In this document: one piece after another, positions 49,086-64,000 of the stretch
How the letters are laid out: the number at the start of each line of letters is the position of its first letter
Numbering within the stretch: the first letter of the stretch is position 1
Assembly (NCBI RefSeq): GCF_900156525.1
Contig: NZ_FTPS01000001.1
Location: 1,054,001-1,118,000, forward strand
DNA length: 64,000 nt
Source: Pontibaca methylaminivorans
GTDB lineage: Bacteria > Pseudomonadota > Alphaproteobacteria > Rhodobacterales > Rhodobacteraceae
Direction of reading: 5' to 3'
The notes under the pieces: generated by a model
Seen by the model: only the letters and a program-made list of their open reading frames with translations
Told to the model about the DNA's origin: nothing
Database searches by the model: none
Translations under genes and position numbers: made by a program

Positions 49086-49928
49086 TCAGCGCCCCTTCTT
49101 CCGGGCGTGCCGTGCTCGCAGGATGAGCTTGCCGGACGCCTTGTTGCGGTTGCGGGTGCGGGCACCCTTGGTCGGCTTGCCCCAGGGGGTCACCGGATGG
49201 CGCCCGCCCGAGGTCCGGCCCTCACCACCACCGTGGGGGTGATCGACCGGGTTCATGGCGACGCCGCGCACCGAGGGGCGAATCCCCTTGTGGCGCATCC
49301 GGCCCGCCTTGCCGAAGTTCTGGTTCGAGTTGTCGGGGTTCGAGACCGCGCCGACCGTGGCCATGCATTCCTGGCGCACGAGGCGAAGTTCGCCGCTGCT
49401 GAGCCGGATCTGCGCATAGCCGCCGTCGCGGCCGACGAACTGCGCATAGGTGCCGGCGGCACGCGCGATCTGGCCGCCCTTGCCGGGCTTCAGCTCGATG
49501 TTGTGAACGATGGTCCCGATCGGCATGCCGGAAAACGGCATCGCGTTCCCGGGCTTGATATCGACCTTCGCCCCCGCAATCACCCGGTCGCCCACGGCAA
49601 GACGCTGGGGTGCGAGGATATAGGCGAGTTCGCCATCGTCATAGCGCAGCAGCGCGATGAAGGCGGTGCGGTTCGGGTCATATTCCAGCCGTTCGACAAC
49701 GGCGCCGACATCGGTTTTCCGGCGTTTGAAATCGACCACGCGATAAAGACGCTTGGTGCCGCCGCCAATGCGGCGCATCGTGATCCGTCCGGTGTTGTTG
49801 CGGCCGCCGTTCCGGGTCAACCCTTCGGTGAGGGTCTTTTCGGGACGGCCTTTCCACAGTTCCGAACGGTCGATCAGAACCAGCCCACGCTGGCCCGGCG
49901 TCGTCGGCTTGTACGACTTGAGTGCCAT
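49086..49928 (-). CDS. rplB: 50S ribosomal protein L2
   Basis: This 280-residue L2 supports the peptidyl-transferase centre. It has the highly conserved [20 protein letters not shown] loop, including the His needed for activity, [20 protein letters not shown] and the basic [18 protein letters not shown] end. A 139-base gap with two hairpins separates it from rplW, where most bacteria have a short spacer. Confidence 0.98.
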   Translation of the reverse strand: MALKSYKPTTPGQRGLVLIDRSELWKGRPEKTLTEGLTRNGGRNNTGRITMRRIGGGTKRLYRVVDFKRRKTDVGAVVERLEYDPNRTAFIALLRYDDGELAYILAPQRLAVGDRVIAGAKVDIKPGNAMPFSGMPIGTIVHNIELKPGKGGQIARAAGTYAQFVGRDGGYAQIRLSSGELRLVRQECMATVGAVSNPDNSNQNFGKAGRMRHKGIRPSVRGVAMNPVDHPHGGGEGRTSGGRHPVTPWGKPTKGARTRNRNKASGKLILRARHARKKGR

Positions 49929-49952
49929 GCTTTCTGTCTTCCGTCAGCAGAT

Positions 49953-50023
49953 GCGAGGCCCGGCGGCCTCGCGAGAGTTCCGGCGGGTTGCCCCGCTCTG
50001 AATATCGGGCCGCGAATGGCCCG
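49953..50023 (-). other. Two hairpins in the rplW-rplB gap
   Basis: GCGAGGCC/GGCCTCGC (49953-49960 with 49965-49972) is a perfect 8-base stem with a 4-base loop, and CGGGCC/GGCCCG (50006-50011 with 50018-50023) is a 6-base stem. They lie in an unusually long 139-base gap inside the S10 operon. No T-run follows. Confidence 0.6.
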
Positions 50024-50067
50024 GATGGCTTTGCAACCCCGAGGGTCGCGCGCGATGACCGTGCCTA

Positions 50068-50364
50068 TTAAAAGCCGGTCGTCACGTCAATCGTGTTTCC
50101 CTCTTCGAGGGTGACATAGGCCTTTTTCACGTCCTTGCGGCGGCCCTGCTGGCCCCGGAACCGCTTGACCTTGCCCTTGGTGATCGTGGTGTTCACGGCC
50201 TTCACCTTGACGTCAAAGACCGATTCCACCGCGTCGCGGATCGTCGCCTTGTTGCTGTCGATCGCGACCTCGAAGACGACGGTGTTCGCCTCGCTGGCCA
50301 TGGTGGCCTTCTCGGTGATCACCGGCTTGCGGATCACGTCGTAATGTTCGGGCTTCGCGCTCAT
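50068..50364 (-). CDS. rplW: 50S ribosomal protein L23
   Basis: This 98-residue L23 sits at the tunnel exit and docks trigger factor and SRP. It has [22 protein letters not shown] and [20 protein letters not shown] with the [15 protein letters not shown] end. It overlaps the rplD stop by four bases. Confidence 0.98.
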   Translation of the reverse strand: MSAKPEHYDVIRKPVITEKATMASEANTVVFEVAIDSNKATIRDAVESVFDVKVKAVNTTITKGKVKRFRGQQGRRKDVKKAYVTLEEGNTIDVTTGF

Positions 50365-50978
50365 TTCAGCCGTGCCTCCAGTGCTTCCAGCCCCGCCTTC
50401 GTGAGCACCAGGGTGTCACGGCGCAGGATGTCGTAAACATTCGCACCCGCCGAGGGCAGAATGTCGAGCCCCTCGATATTGCGTGCGGCGCGGGCGAATC
50501 CCTCGTGGACCTCGGTTCCGTCGATGATCAGCGCCCGCTTCCAGCCGAGCTTGGCCACCTGCTTTGCCAGCGCACCGGTCTTGCCATCGGATTCCGCCGC
50601 CTCGATCACCACGATCTCGCCGGCCTTCGCCTTGGCGCTCAGCGCATGAAGCAGGCCGAGCCGGCGGAACTTCTTGGGCAGGTCATGGGCGTGGCTGCGC
50701 GGGGTCGGGCCGGCATAGACGCCACCGCTGCGGAAGATCGGCGCCGAGCGGGCGCCGTGGCGGGCGCCGCCGGTGCCTTTCTGGCGATAGATCTTGCGGG
50801 TCGAATAGCTGACCTCGGAGCGGGTCTTGACCTTGTGCGTGCCGGCCTGGGCGCGGGCGCGCTGCCAGCGCACGACGCGGTGCAGGATGTCGGCCCGGGG
50901 CTCGAGCCCGAACAGAGCGGCGTCGAGCTCGATATCGCCGACCTTGTCACCGTCCAGTCTGATGACGTCGAGTTTCAT
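50361..50978 (-). CDS. rplD: 50S ribosomal protein L4
   Basis: This 205-residue L4 has the tunnel loop region ([24 protein letters not shown], in its second quarter) and [20 protein letters not shown]. In E. coli L4 represses the S10 operon. The 17-base gap before rpsJ's downstream neighbour leaves no room for a classical S10 leader here. It overlaps rplC and rplW by four bases. Confidence 0.97.
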   Translation of the reverse strand: MKLDVIRLDGDKVGDIELDAALFGLEPRADILHRVVRWQRARAQAGTHKVKTRSEVSYSTRKIYRQKGTGGARHGARSAPIFRSGGVYAGPTPRSHAHDLPKKFRRLGLLHALSAKAKAGEIVVIEAAESDGKTGALAKQVAKLGWKRALIIDGTEVHEGFARAARNIEGLDILPSAGANVYDILRRDTLVLTKAGLEALEARLK

Positions 50979-51847
50979 TCTTCGCCTTCCTTCTTCTCGG
51001 CGCCGGCATCACCGTCTCCGGCCTGCTCGGCGGCGATCTCGGCCTCGGCCTCCTTGAGCGCCTCTGCCTCGGCAGCGGCCTGCTCCTCGGCAAGACGCTG
51101 TGCTTCGGCTTCCGCCTCGGCTGCGGCGGCGGCCGCGGCCTCCTCGGCTGCCTTCGCGGCGGCCTCGGCGTCGGATCTCAGCGCCGCGGGCAGAACGGCC
51201 CCCTCGGGGAACGGTTTCTTCACCGCATCGCGGATCGTCACCCAGCCGCCTTTCGATCCGGGCACCGCGCCCTTGACCATGATCAGGCCGCGCTCGGAAT
51301 CGGTGCGCACCACCTCGAGGTTCTGGGTCGTGACCCGCACCGCGCCCATGTGACCCGCCATCTTCTTGCCCTTGAACACCTTGCCGGGGTTCTGGCACTG
51401 GCCGGTCGAGCCGTGCGAGCGGTGCGAGATCGACACGCCGTGCGTGGCGTGCAGCCCGCCGAAATTGTGCCGCTTCATCGCACCGGCAAAGCCCTTGCCG
51501 ATGGTGGTGCCGGCGACATCCACATATTGCCCCGCGAAATAGTGATCCGCGGTGATTTCCTCACCGACCTTGATCAGGTTCTCGGGATCGACGCGGAATT
51601 CGGCGATCTTGCGGCGCGGTTCCACGTTGGCGGCGGCGAAATGGCCGCGCATGGCCTTGCTGACCCGCTTCACGCGGGCGGTGCCGGCACCAAGCTGGAC
51701 CGCGGTGTAGCCGTCCCGCTCCGCCGTGCGCTGAGCCACCACATGCAGCCCGTCAAGCTGCAGCACGGTCACCGGGATCTGCTTGCCGTCCTCAAGGAAC
51801 AGCCGGGTCATGCCGACTTTTTTTGCGATAACGCCAGAGCGCAACAT
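50975..51847 (-). CDS. rplC: 50S ribosomal protein L3 with Ala/Glu-rich tail
   Basis: This 290-residue L3 has a normal core ([20 protein letters not shown] at the start, the [20 protein letters not shown] and GKKMAGHMG regions) ending near residue 220. A further 70 residues (221-290) are almost all Ala, Glu, Lys, Gln and Asp, predicted to form a long charged helix and ending [10 protein letters not shown]. coli L3 stops at 209. The tail lies in frame with no break and its stop overlaps the rplD start, so it is not a sequencing artefact of the end. Confidence 0.96.
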   Translation of the reverse strand: MLRSGVIAKKVGMTRLFLEDGKQIPVTVLQLDGLHVVAQRTAERDGYTAVQLGAGTARVKRVSKAMRGHFAAANVEPRRKIAEFRVDPENLIKVGEEITADHYFAGQYVDVAGTTIGKGFAGAMKRHNFGGLHATHGVSISHRSHGSTGQCQNPGKVFKGKKMAGHMGAVRVTTQNLEVVRTDSERGLIMVKGAVPGSKGGWVTIRDAVKKPFPEGAVLPAALRSDAEAAAKAAEEAAAAAAAEAEAEAQRLAEEQAAAEAEALKEAEAEIAAEQAGDGDAGAEKKEGEE

Positions 51848-51864
51848 CTGTCTGCTCTCCTCGC

Positions 51865-52179
51865 TTACGATTGCAGCCTGATCTCGACATCCACACCGGC
51901 AGCGAGGTCGAGCTTCATCAGCGCGTCCACGGTCTGGGGGGTCGGATCAACGATATCCAGCAGGCGCTTGTGCGTGCGGATCTCGAACTGGTCACGGGAT
52001 TTCTTGTTGACGTGCGGGCTGCGCAGAACGGTGAATTTCTCGATCTTGTTCGGCAGCGGAATCGGGCCACGCACCTTGGCGCCGGTCCGCTTGGCGGTGT
52101 TGACGATTTCCAGCGTGCTGGCATCCAGCACGCGGTAATCGAACGCCTTGAGCCGGATACGGATGTTTTGGCTTTGCAT
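51865..52179 (-). CDS. rpsJ: 30S ribosomal protein S10
   Basis: This 104-residue S10 (NusE) works in the ribosome and in transcription antitermination. It has [26 protein letters not shown] (split) and the signature [21 protein letters not shown]. It heads the S10 operon but follows tuf by only 102 bases, with a hairpin between them. Confidence 0.98.
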   Translation of the reverse strand: MQSQNIRIRLKAFDYRVLDASTLEIVNTAKRTGAKVRGPIPLPNKIEKFTVLRSPHVNKKSRDQFEIRTHKRLLDIVDPTPQTVDALMKLDLAAGVDVEIRLQS

Positions 52180-52250
52180 GTCTTCAGTCTTTCAGGCGCA
52201 TTGTGATTGGAGAAGGAGCGACGCCCGGCGCCGCTTTCCCGGACCCGACT

Positions 52251-52273
52251 GGCGCGCGCTTGGGGCGCGCGCC
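52251..52273 (-). other. GC hairpin after tuf
   Basis: GGCGCGCGC (52251-52259) and GCGCGCGCC (52265-52273) form a perfect 9-base stem with a 5-base loop starting 8 bases past the tuf stop. No T-run follows, so it is more likely an mRNA 3'-end or attenuating structure than a full terminator. Confidence 0.55.
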
Positions 52274-52281
52274 ATTGGCGG

Positions 52282-53457
<1,176 letters not shown>

Positions 53458-53490
53458 GATGGCCTCCTGTTATCTCTCGGGTGGCGGGAT

Positions 53491-53520
53491 GGCCCCTTCC
53501 GGCGCCTGCCGGAAAGGGCC
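53491..53520 (-). other. Long hairpin in the fusA-tuf gap
   Basis: GGCCCCTTCCGGC (53491-53503) pairs with GCCGGAAAGGGCC (53508-53520) with one mismatch and a 4-base loop. It lies 11 bases past the fusA stop and before tuf. No T-run follows. Confidence 0.6.
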
Positions 53521-53531
53521 TGCCGCCGGAC

Positions 53532-55655
53532 TCATGCGTATTTCGCCTGGATTTCGTCGCTGATGTTCTGCGGCACCGGGTCGTAATGATCGAACTGCAT
53601 GGTGAAATTCGCCCGTCCCGAGCTCATCGACCGCAGCGTGTTGATATAGCCGAACATGTTGGCCAGCGGCACCATGGCGTCGATCATGATCGCGTTGCCG
53701 CGCGGCTCCTGCCCGGTGACCTGCCCGCGGCGGCTGGTCAGGTCACCGATGATGCCGCCGGTATATTCCTCGGGGGTTACCACCTCGACCTTCATGATCG
53801 GCTCGAGCAGCTTGGCCCCGGCCTTGCGCATGCCTTCGCGCATGCACATCCGCGACGCGATCTCGAAGGCAAGGACGCTCGAGTCCACATCGTGGAACTT
53901 GCCGTCCACCAGCGCCACCTTGAAGTCGATCACCGGGAAGCCCGCGAGCGGGCCGGAATCCATCACCGACTTGATGCCCTTTTCCACGCCCGGGACGTAT
54001 TCCTTGGGCACGGCGCCGCCGACGATGCGGGATTCGAAGGAGTAGCCCTCGCCCGGCTCGGTCGGCGCGATCTCGAGCTTGACCTCCGCGAACTGGCCCG
54101 AACCGCCGGTCTGCTTCTTGTGCGTGTAGGTGTGCTCGACCAGCTTCGAGATCGTCTCGCGATAGGCCACCTGCGGCGCACCGATGTTGGCCTCGACCTT
54201 GAATTCGCGCTTGAGACGGTCAACCAGGATGTCGAGGTGCAGTTCGCCCATGCCCTTCATGATGGTCTGGCCCGATTCGATGTCGGTCTCGACCCGGAAC
54301 GACGGATCTTCGGCCGCGAGCCGCGCAAGGCCCTGGCTCATCTTTTCCTGGTCGGCCTTGGTCTTGGGCTCCACCGCGATCTCGATCACCGGATCGGGGA
54401 AGGTCATGGTTTCGAGCACGACCGGAGCCTTGGGATCGCAGAGCGTATCGCCGGTGGTCGTGTCCTTCAGCCCGGCCAGCGCGATGATGTCGCCGGCAAA
54501 TGCCTCGTCGATTTCCTCGCGGTTGACCGAGTGCATCATCATCATGCGGCCGATGCGCTCTTTCTTGCCCTTGGTCGAGTTCTGCACCGTGTCGCCCTTT
54601 TTCAGGACGCCGGAATAGATGCGGGTAAAGGTAAGCGAACCGACGAAGGGGTCGTTCATGATCTTGAAGGCAAGGCCCGAGAACGGCATCGAATCATCGG
54701 CGCGGCGCGCGATGTTGCGGGTCTCGGTCTCGTCATCGGGCGCGAAGCCCATGTAATCGACCACGTCGAGCGGGCTCGGGAGGTAATCGACCACGGCGTT
54801 CAGCAGCGGTTGCACACCCTTGTTCTTGAAGGCCGAACCGCAGAGCACCGGAACGAAGGAAAGCGACAGCGTGCCTTTGCGGATCAGCTTGCGCAGGGTC
54901 GGGATGTCGGGCTCTTCGCCCTCGAGATAGGCCTCCATGGCGTCGTCGTCCATCTCGACCGCGGTCTCGATGAGCTTGCCGCGCCATTCCTCGGCAGTGG
55001 CCTTGAGGCTGTCGCGGATCGGGCCGCGGGTCCAGCTTGCGCCAAGGTCCTCGCCCTTCCAGATCCACTCTTCCATGGTGACGAGATCGACGATGCCCTC
55101 AAGCTCGCTCTCGGAGCCGATCGGAATCTGGATCGGGGCCGGGGTCGCGCCGGCGCGGTCCTTGATCATCTTCACGCAGTTGAAGAAATCGGCGCCGACC
55201 TTGTCCATCTTGTTGACGAAGACGATGCGCGGCACCTTGTAGCGGTCGGCCTGGCGCCAGACGGTCTCGGTCTGGGGCTCGACGCCGGCGTTGGCATCGA
55301 GCACGGCAACCGCACCGTCGAGCACGGCAAGCGAGCGCTCCACCTCGATGGTGAAATCGACGTGGCCGGGCGTGTCGATGATGTTCATGCGGAACTTGGT
55401 GTCGGACGTGCCTTCGCGCGTCGGATCTTCCTGCCACTGCCAGAAGGTCGTGGTCGCGGCCGAAGTGATGGTGATGCCGCGTTCCTGCTCCTGCTCCATC
55501 CAGTCCATGGTGGCAGCGCCGTCGTGGGTCTCGCCCAGAACATGGCTCTTGCCCGTATAGAACAGGATCCGCTCGCTGGTCGTGGTCTTGCCGGCGTCGA
55601 TATGCGCCATGATACCGAAGTTGCGATAGTGATCGAGCTGATAGTCACGTGCCAT
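53532..55655 (-). CDS. fusA: Elongation factor G
   Basis: This 707-residue translocase GTPase has G1 AHIDAGKTT (17-25), [12 protein letters not shown]3 DTPGHVDF and G4 [10 protein letters not shown]. Domains II to V follow, with the domain IV segment [18 protein letters not shown] and the end [17 protein letters not shown]. It is full length and in the normal place between rpsG and tuf. Confidence 0.98.
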   Translation of the reverse strand: MARDYQLDHYRNFGIMAHIDAGKTTTSERILFYTGKSHVLGETHDGAATMDWMEQEQERGITITSAATTTFWQWQEDPTREGTSDTKFRMNIIDTPGHVDFTIEVERSLAVLDGAVAVLDANAGVEPQTETVWRQADRYKVPRIVFVNKMDKVGADFFNCVKMIKDRAGATPAPIQIPIGSESELEGIVDLVTMEEWIWKGEDLGASWTRGPIRDSLKATAEEWRGKLIETAVEMDDDAMEAYLEGEEPDIPTLRKLIRKGTLSLSFVPVLCGSAFKNKGVQPLLNAVVDYLPSPLDVVDYMGFAPDDETETRNIARRADDSMPFSGLAFKIMNDPFVGSLTFTRIYSGVLKKGDTVQNSTKGKKERIGRMMMMHSVNREEIDEAFAGDIIALAGLKDTTTGDTLCDPKAPVVLETMTFPDPVIEIAVEPKTKADQEKMSQGLARLAAEDPSFRVETDIESGQTIMKGMGELHLDILVDRLKREFKVEANIGAPQVAYRETISKLVEHTYTHKKQTGGSGQFAEVKLEIAPTEPGEGYSFESRIVGGAVPKEYVPGVEKGIKSVMDSGPLAGFPVIDFKVALVDGKFHDVDSSVLAFEIASRMCMREGMRKAGAKLLEPIMKVEVVTPEEYTGGIIGDLTSRRGQVTGQEPRGNAIMIDAMVPLANMFGYINTLRSMSSGRANFTMQFDHYDPVPQNISDEIQAKYA

Positions 55656-55697
55656 GATCGAGTGCCTTCTGGAAAATCGTCGGGGTCGCCGGTGGGG

Positions 55698-56168
55698 TTA
55701 CCAGCGGTAATGGCTGAAGGCGCGGTTGGCCTCGGCCATCTTGTGGATGTCTTCGCGCCGCTTGACCGCAGCACCGCGCGATTGCACCGCGTCGAGCATC
55801 TCGGCCGCGAGGCGTTCTTCCATGGTGTGTTCATTGCGGGCCCGGCTGGCCTTGATCAGCCAGCGGATCGCCAGGGCCTCGCGGCGTTCGGGGCGCACCT
55901 CGACCGGAACCTGATAGGTGGCACCGCCCACGCGGCGCGAGCGGACCTCGACGCTGGGCTGGATGTTTTCGAGCGCCTCGTGGAAAATCTCGATCGGGGA
56001 GCGCTTCACCCGCTGCTCGACCCGGTCCATGGCGTTGTAGACGATGCTTTCCGCGACCGACTTCTTGCCATCGACCATGAGGTTGTTCATGAACTTGCTC
56101 AGAACCTTGTCGCCATATTTGGCGTCAGGCAGAATTTCGCGCTTTTCCGCGGCGTGACGACGAGACAT
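55698..56168 (-). CDS. rpsG: 30S ribosomal protein S7
   Basis: This 156-residue S7 initiates assembly of the 30S head. It has the signature [20 protein letters not shown] region and [20 protein letters not shown]. It ends [11 protein letters not shown]. In E. coli S7 controls the str operon by binding the S12-S7 gap; here that gap is only 12 bases. Confidence 0.98.
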   Translation of the reverse strand: MSRRHAAEKREILPDAKYGDKVLSKFMNNLMVDGKKSVAESIVYNAMDRVEQRVKRSPIEIFHEALENIQPSVEVRSRRVGGATYQVPVEVRPERREALAIRWLIKASRARNEHTMEERLAAEMLDAVQSRGAAVKRREDIHKMAEANRAFSHYRW

Positions 56169-56180
56169 CTCGCTCTCTCC

Positions 56181-56552
<372 letters not shown>

Positions 56553-56798
56553 TCCGGTTCTTTCCCCGTCTCAACAGCACATCGGTGCACGCATCGGCGT
56601 GCGGGTTCAATCTGGCGTCCTGCCATCGGCAATCGGCCTTACGCCCCTGCTTCCAGCGACGCCAAAAAGCCGCCTTCGCCCCTTGCCCAAGGAACGACGC
56701 GGTGGGTATCCAGAGGATCGGGCCGTTTTACAGACCGGATCTTGACCACTTCAATTCTGAAGCCGGCAAGGGAGAGTCCCCGCAGCCGGGATAGCCGG

Positions 56799-56827
56799 CG
56801 TATAAAAGGAGTCGCGGGGAGTGTCAA
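56799..56827 (-). promoter_or_regulatory. Promoter of the str operon with a long leader
   Basis: On the minus strand, TTGACA (56827-56822) and TATACG (56804-56799) have ideal 17-base spacing: the best sigma-70-like promoter in the window. It implies a leader of about 240 bases before rpsL. A weaker second promoter is possible at TTGAAG (56754-56749) and TGTAAA (56732-56727). The 347-base stretch between rpsL and the glycosyltransferase gene (56553-56899) holds no gene that I can support. Confidence 0.75.
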
Positions 56828-56899
56828 CCGTCCGCCCGGCCGGAAAATCCGGGGTTCTTCCGAAATCCGCAGCGAGAGCGAGACCGGGGCCCCGCACTG

Positions 56900-57751
56900 T
56901 CAGCGGGCCGGCTGATCGCCCCCGATCGCGTCTCCGATTCCGCGCCCGATCGCCTCGAGTTCAGAGATGCCGAAGCCGAAGCGGTGCCGCAACTCGGCCT
57001 CGATCGCGTCGGCATCCATCTGTCGCGTCAGGCCCATCTGCGCCGGGTCCGATTTGTTGTCGCGGTGGATCGTGCGGATGAAGGCCGGCTCGGAAATATC
57101 GGTGAAGGTGCTGAAATGCTGGGCATATTTTCGGTGATTGAAGCGATAGGGGTTGTGCGGAAAGCCCGCCGGCGCCACCAGTGCCGCCCCGGTCGACAGC
57201 GGCGCGCGCTCGGTGGTGTCGAAAACTTCGGTCTCCCGCCCGGCGGCGCGCAGATAAAACCCGCGGTTCTGCGCAATGATGAACGGGGTCTGCGGGCCAA
57301 GCACCGGAAGCAGCCCCTCCGCGAGCCGGCGCAGGCGCGCGATGAACCCGCGATCCAGCGCATCGTCATCGTCAAGCCGGAACATGACCCGGTGGCCCGC
57401 CCCCTCCAGCGGAACGGATTCGTATCCGCGCCGCAGCAACCCGTAATGCCGCCCCTCGCCAACGGCGCGGAAATGCAGATTCGGATAGGGTTCGAGAATC
57501 GCCCGGAGCCGCGAGCGGAACCTTTCGGGCATGGCGCGCGCGGTCAGCACCACGGCGTCGAAATCCGGGTCGCTCTGGGCCACGAGCGACGGCAGGCACA
57601 ACCGCTCGAACAGGTGAAAACGCAGCGCCATCCGCTCGGGCGAGAAAAGATGCGCCGCCACCGCCTCGAGCGAATCGAAACGCTCGGTGTTGTAGGTTGG
57701 CGCCAGGATGGAAAACCGCAGGAGCCCGACGATCCTGATCCGGTCGGTCAT
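56900..57751 (-). CDS. Rhamnosyltransferase-like glycosyltransferase
   Basis: This 283-residue cytoplasmic protein resembles the putative rhamnosyltransferase family (Rhamno_transf). A nucleotide-sugar-binding acidic motif LDDDDALD lies near 125-132, after RIVGLLRFSI and FHLFERLCLPSLVAQSDPDF. ATG 57751 has GGGGAGGA 4-5 bases upstream; an earlier TTG lies in the rpoC terminator. The acceptor is unknown. It is between rpoC and rpsL on the same strand, and no other sugar genes are near. Confidence 0.8.
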   Translation of the reverse strand: MTDRIRIVGLLRFSILAPTYNTERFDSLEAVAAHLFSPERMALRFHLFERLCLPSLVAQSDPDFDAVVLTARAMPERFRSRLRAILEPYPNLHFRAVGEGRHYGLLRRGYESVPLEGAGHRVMFRLDDDDALDRGFIARLRRLAEGLLPVLGPQTPFIIAQNRGFYLRAAGRETEVFDTTERAPLSTGAALVAPAGFPHNPYRFNHRKYAQHFSTFTDISEPAFIRTIHRDNKSDPAQMGLTRQMDADAIEAELRHRFGFGISELEAIGRGIGDAIGGDQPAR

Positions 57752-57790
57752 GCGTTCCTCCCCCGCGCGCCCGGCACCCTCTTGTGACAA

Positions 57791-57821
57791 CTGCCCCCGC
57801 GCGGTTGCGGCGCGGGGGCAG
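57791..57821 (-). terminator. Hairpin terminator or attenuator after rpoC
   Basis: CTGCCCCCGCGC (57791-57802) and GCGCGGGGGCAG (57810-57821) form a perfect 12-base stem with a 7-base loop, 30 bases after the rpoC stop. Only TTGT follows on the minus strand, so termination is probably partial, leaving some read-through into the glycosyltransferase gene. Confidence 0.7.
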
Positions 57822-57851
57822 TCCGTTTGCGTCAGGCCGCCAGTCGGCGGA

Positions 57852-62090
<4,239 letters not shown>

Positions 62091-62193
62091 CTTGATACCT
62101 CGATTATAGACGGGGAGGGCAGCAGGCGGGCGCGGTCATGCCGCGCCCCGCCACGGGCCGGAAACGCGGGACAGCCCCGCTGGCACCGGCCGG

Positions 62194-64000
62194 CTATTCG
62201 CCTTCCTCCGCATCCAGGAGTTCCATGTTGAGGCCGAGCCCGCGCACTTCCTTGACCAGCACGTTGAAGCTTTCCGGCACGCCGGCCTCGAAGTTGTCCT
62301 CGCCCTTGACGATCGACTCGTAGACCTTGGTGCGCCCGGCCACGTCGTCGGATTTGACCGTCAGCATCTCCTGCAGCGTGTAGGCGGCGCCGTAGGCCTC
62401 GAGCGCCCAGACCTCCATCTCGCCGAACCGCTGACCGCCGAACTGCGCCTTGCCGCCGAGCGGCTGCTGGGTGACGAGGCTGTAGGGCCCGGTCGAGCGC
62501 GCGTGGATCTTGTCGTCCACAAGGTGATGGAGCTTCAGCAGATATTTCATGCCGACCGTCACCTTGCGCGCGAACTGCTCGCCGGTGCGCCCGTCGAACA
62601 GAACCTCCTGCCCCGAACTGTCGAAACCAGCGCGCTTCAGCGCATCGTCCACATCGGATTCCTTGGCGCCGTCGAACACCGGTGTCGCGATCGGCACGCC
62701 GCGGGTCACGTTGCGCGCTGCTTCGACAAGGTGGTCCTCATCCATGCCGGAGATGCCTTCCTCGAAGACGTCCTCGCCATAGGCATGGCGCATCGCCTCG
62801 CGCACGGGACCGAGATCGCCGGAGCGGCGGTAATCCTGCAGCGCCGCGTCGATATCGAGCCCGAGACCGCGCGCGGCCCAGCCCATGTGCGTTTCAAGGA
62901 TCTGGCCGACGTTCATCCGCGACGGCACGCCGAGCGGGTTCAGGCAGAAATCGACCGGGGTGCCATCCGAAAGGAAGGGCATGTCCTCCATCGGCACGAC
63001 CTTGGACACCACGCCCTTGTTGCCGTGACGGCCGGCCATCTTGTCGCCGGGCTGGAGCTTGCGCTTCACCGCGACGAAGACCTTGACCATCTTCATCACG
63101 CCCGGGGGCATGTCGTCGCCACGGCGGACCTTTTCGACCTTGTCCTCGAAACGGGCATCGAGCGCGCGTTTCTGCGCCTCGTACTGCTCGTTCAGCGCCT
63201 CGACGATCTTGGCGTCGCCCTCTTCTTCCAGCGCCAGTTGCCACCACTGGCCGCGGCTCAGCCCGTCAAGCAGATCCTCGGTGATCTGGCTGCCGGCCTT
63301 CACCCCGCGGGGGCCTTTGACCGCGGTCTTGCCGAGGATCAGATCCCGCAGGCGCGCATAGATGTTGCGGTCGAGAATCGCGAGTTCGTCATCGCGGTCA
63401 CGGGCAAGGCGTTCGACCTCCTCGCGTTCGATCTGCAGCGCGCGCTCGTCCTTTTCCACGCCGTGGCGGTTGAAGACGCGCACTTCGACCACGGTGCCGA
63501 AATCGCCGGGTTTCACCCGCAGCGACGTGTCGCGCACATCGCTGGCCTTTTCGCCGAAGATGGCGCGCAGAAGCTTTTCTTCCGGCGTCATCGGGCTTTC
63601 GCCCTTGGGCGTGATCTTTCCGACCAGAATGTCGCCCGGCTCCACGTCGGCGCCGATATAGACGATGCCGGCCTCGTCGAGGTTGCGCAGCGCCTCTTCG
63701 CCCACGTTCGGAATGTCGCGGGTGATTTCCTCGGGGCCAAGCTTGGTATCGCGGGCTGCCACCTCGAATTCCTCGATATGGATCGAGGTGAACACGTCGT
63801 CGCGGCTGATGCGCTCGGAAATCAGGATCGAGTCCTCGAAGTTGTAGCCGTTCCACGGCATGAAGGCGACGAGCACGTTCTTGCCAAGGGCCAGTTCGCC
63901 CATGTCGGTGCTGGGCCCGTCGGCGATCACCTCGCCCTTCCGGACCTGCTGGCCGACCTTCACCAGCGGGCGCTGGTTAATGCAGGTGTTCTGGTTGGAG
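62194..64000 (-). CDS. rpoB: RNA polymerase subunit beta, C-terminal part
   Basis: The window edge cuts this gene; about the last 600 codons are present, and the frame is open to base 64000. Seen are [20 protein letters not shown] at the edge, [34 protein letters not shown] and the end segment [23 protein letters not shown]. The rifampicin-binding cluster lies before this part and cannot be checked. The internal ATG at 63963 is not the real start. Confidence 0.98.
   Translation of the reverse strand, partial: SNQNTCINQRPLVKVGQQVRKGEVIADGPSTDMGELALGKNVLVAFMPWNGYNFEDSILISERISRDDVFTSIHIEEFEVAARDTKLGPEEITRDIPNVGEEALRNLDEAGIVYIGADVEPGDILVGKITPKGESPMTPEEKLLRAIFGEKASDVRDTSLRVKPGDFGTVVEVRVFNRHGVEKDERALQIEREEVERLARDRDDELAILDRNIYARLRDLILGKTAVKGPRGVKAGSQITEDLLDGLSRGQWWQLALEEEGDAKIVEALNEQYEAQKRALDARFEDKVEKVRRGDDMPPGVMKMVKVFVAVKRKLQPGDKMAGRHGNKGVVSKVVPMEDMPFLSDGTPVDFCLNPLGVPSRMNVGQILETHMGWAARGLGLDIDAALQDYRRSGDLGPVREAMRHAYGEDVFEEGISGMDEDHLVEAARNVTRGVPIATPVFDGAKESDVDDALKRAGFDSSGQEVLFDGRTGEQFARKVTVGMKYLLKLHHLVDDKIHARSTGPYSLVTQQPLGGKAQFGGQRFGEMEVWALEAYGAAYTLQEMLTVKSDDVAGRTKVYESIVKGEDNFEAGVPESFNVLVKEVRGLGLNMELLDAEEGE

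Overview
This 64 kb window is GC-rich alphaproteobacterial chromosome. It is most likely from the Rhodobacteraceae/Paracoccaceae (order Rhodobacterales). The indicators are an alphaproteobacterial-type SspB, DUF4169 and ribbon-helix-helix proteins coupled to fumC, an ATP12 chaperone, the NosRZDFYLX gene order, and a C-terminally extended ribosomal protein L3. I found no tRNA or rRNA gene, CRISPR array, insertion sequence, phage gene or integration site. The assignment rests on reading the sequence, not on a database search.

Left part, plus strand (1-9.6 kb): the distal part of a Tad (Flp) pilus locus. In order it holds an OmpA-like lipoprotein, CpaE/TadZ, CpaF/TadA, TadB, TadC, two consecutive TPR lipoproteins, a small prepilin peptidase and an AAA+ ATPase of unknown role. 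The pilin, secretin and CpaB genes must lie to the left, outside the window. Next come the ClpXP adaptor gene sspB and the fumC-DUF4169-RHH cluster (to 11.5 kb).

Minus strand, 11.5-21.6 kb: a complete nitrous oxide reductase operon, nosRZDFYLX, read right to left. A near-consensus FNR/NNR-type box lies 75 bp before the TTG start of nosR. An orphan membrane histidine kinase gene lies upstream on the same strand. The cell can therefore probably reduce N2O to N2 under low oxygen, with the usual Cu-site assembly (NosDFY, NosL) and flavinylation (NosX) functions.

Plus strand, 21.8-30.5 kb: a housekeeping block of rpmH, rnpA, yidD, a YghU-type glutathione transferase, ttcA, an EAL phosphodiesterase with a degenerate GGDEF domain, yidC, engB/yihA, argB and a small Fe-S protein related to the C-terminal part of QueG. 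Its last gene overlaps tail to tail with a minus-strand amino-acid-binding protein gene.

Minus strand, 31.8-36.7 kb: an operon with a Do-type protease, rarA, fluC/crcB, an RluA-family pseudouridine synthase and the ATP12 chaperone. Most of its genes overlap by 1-4 bases.

Minus strand, 36.8-64 kb: one long run of transcription and translation genes, read right to left: rpoB (partial), rpoC, a rhamnosyltransferase-like gene, rpsL-rpsG-fusA-tuf, and the S10, spc and alpha operons down to rplQ, where a clear intrinsic terminator ends it. Peculiarities are two non-ribosomal genes between rpmD and rplO, no adk between secY and rpsM, a 70-residue Ala/Glu-rich tail on L3, and strong hairpins in most of the longer gaps between genes.

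I found no convincing undescribed defence or mobile system. The most open questions are the unassigned AAA+ ATPase at the end of the tad operon, the two extra genes inside the spc operon, the small Fe-S protein coupled to argB, and the repeated hairpins in the ribosomal-protein operons.
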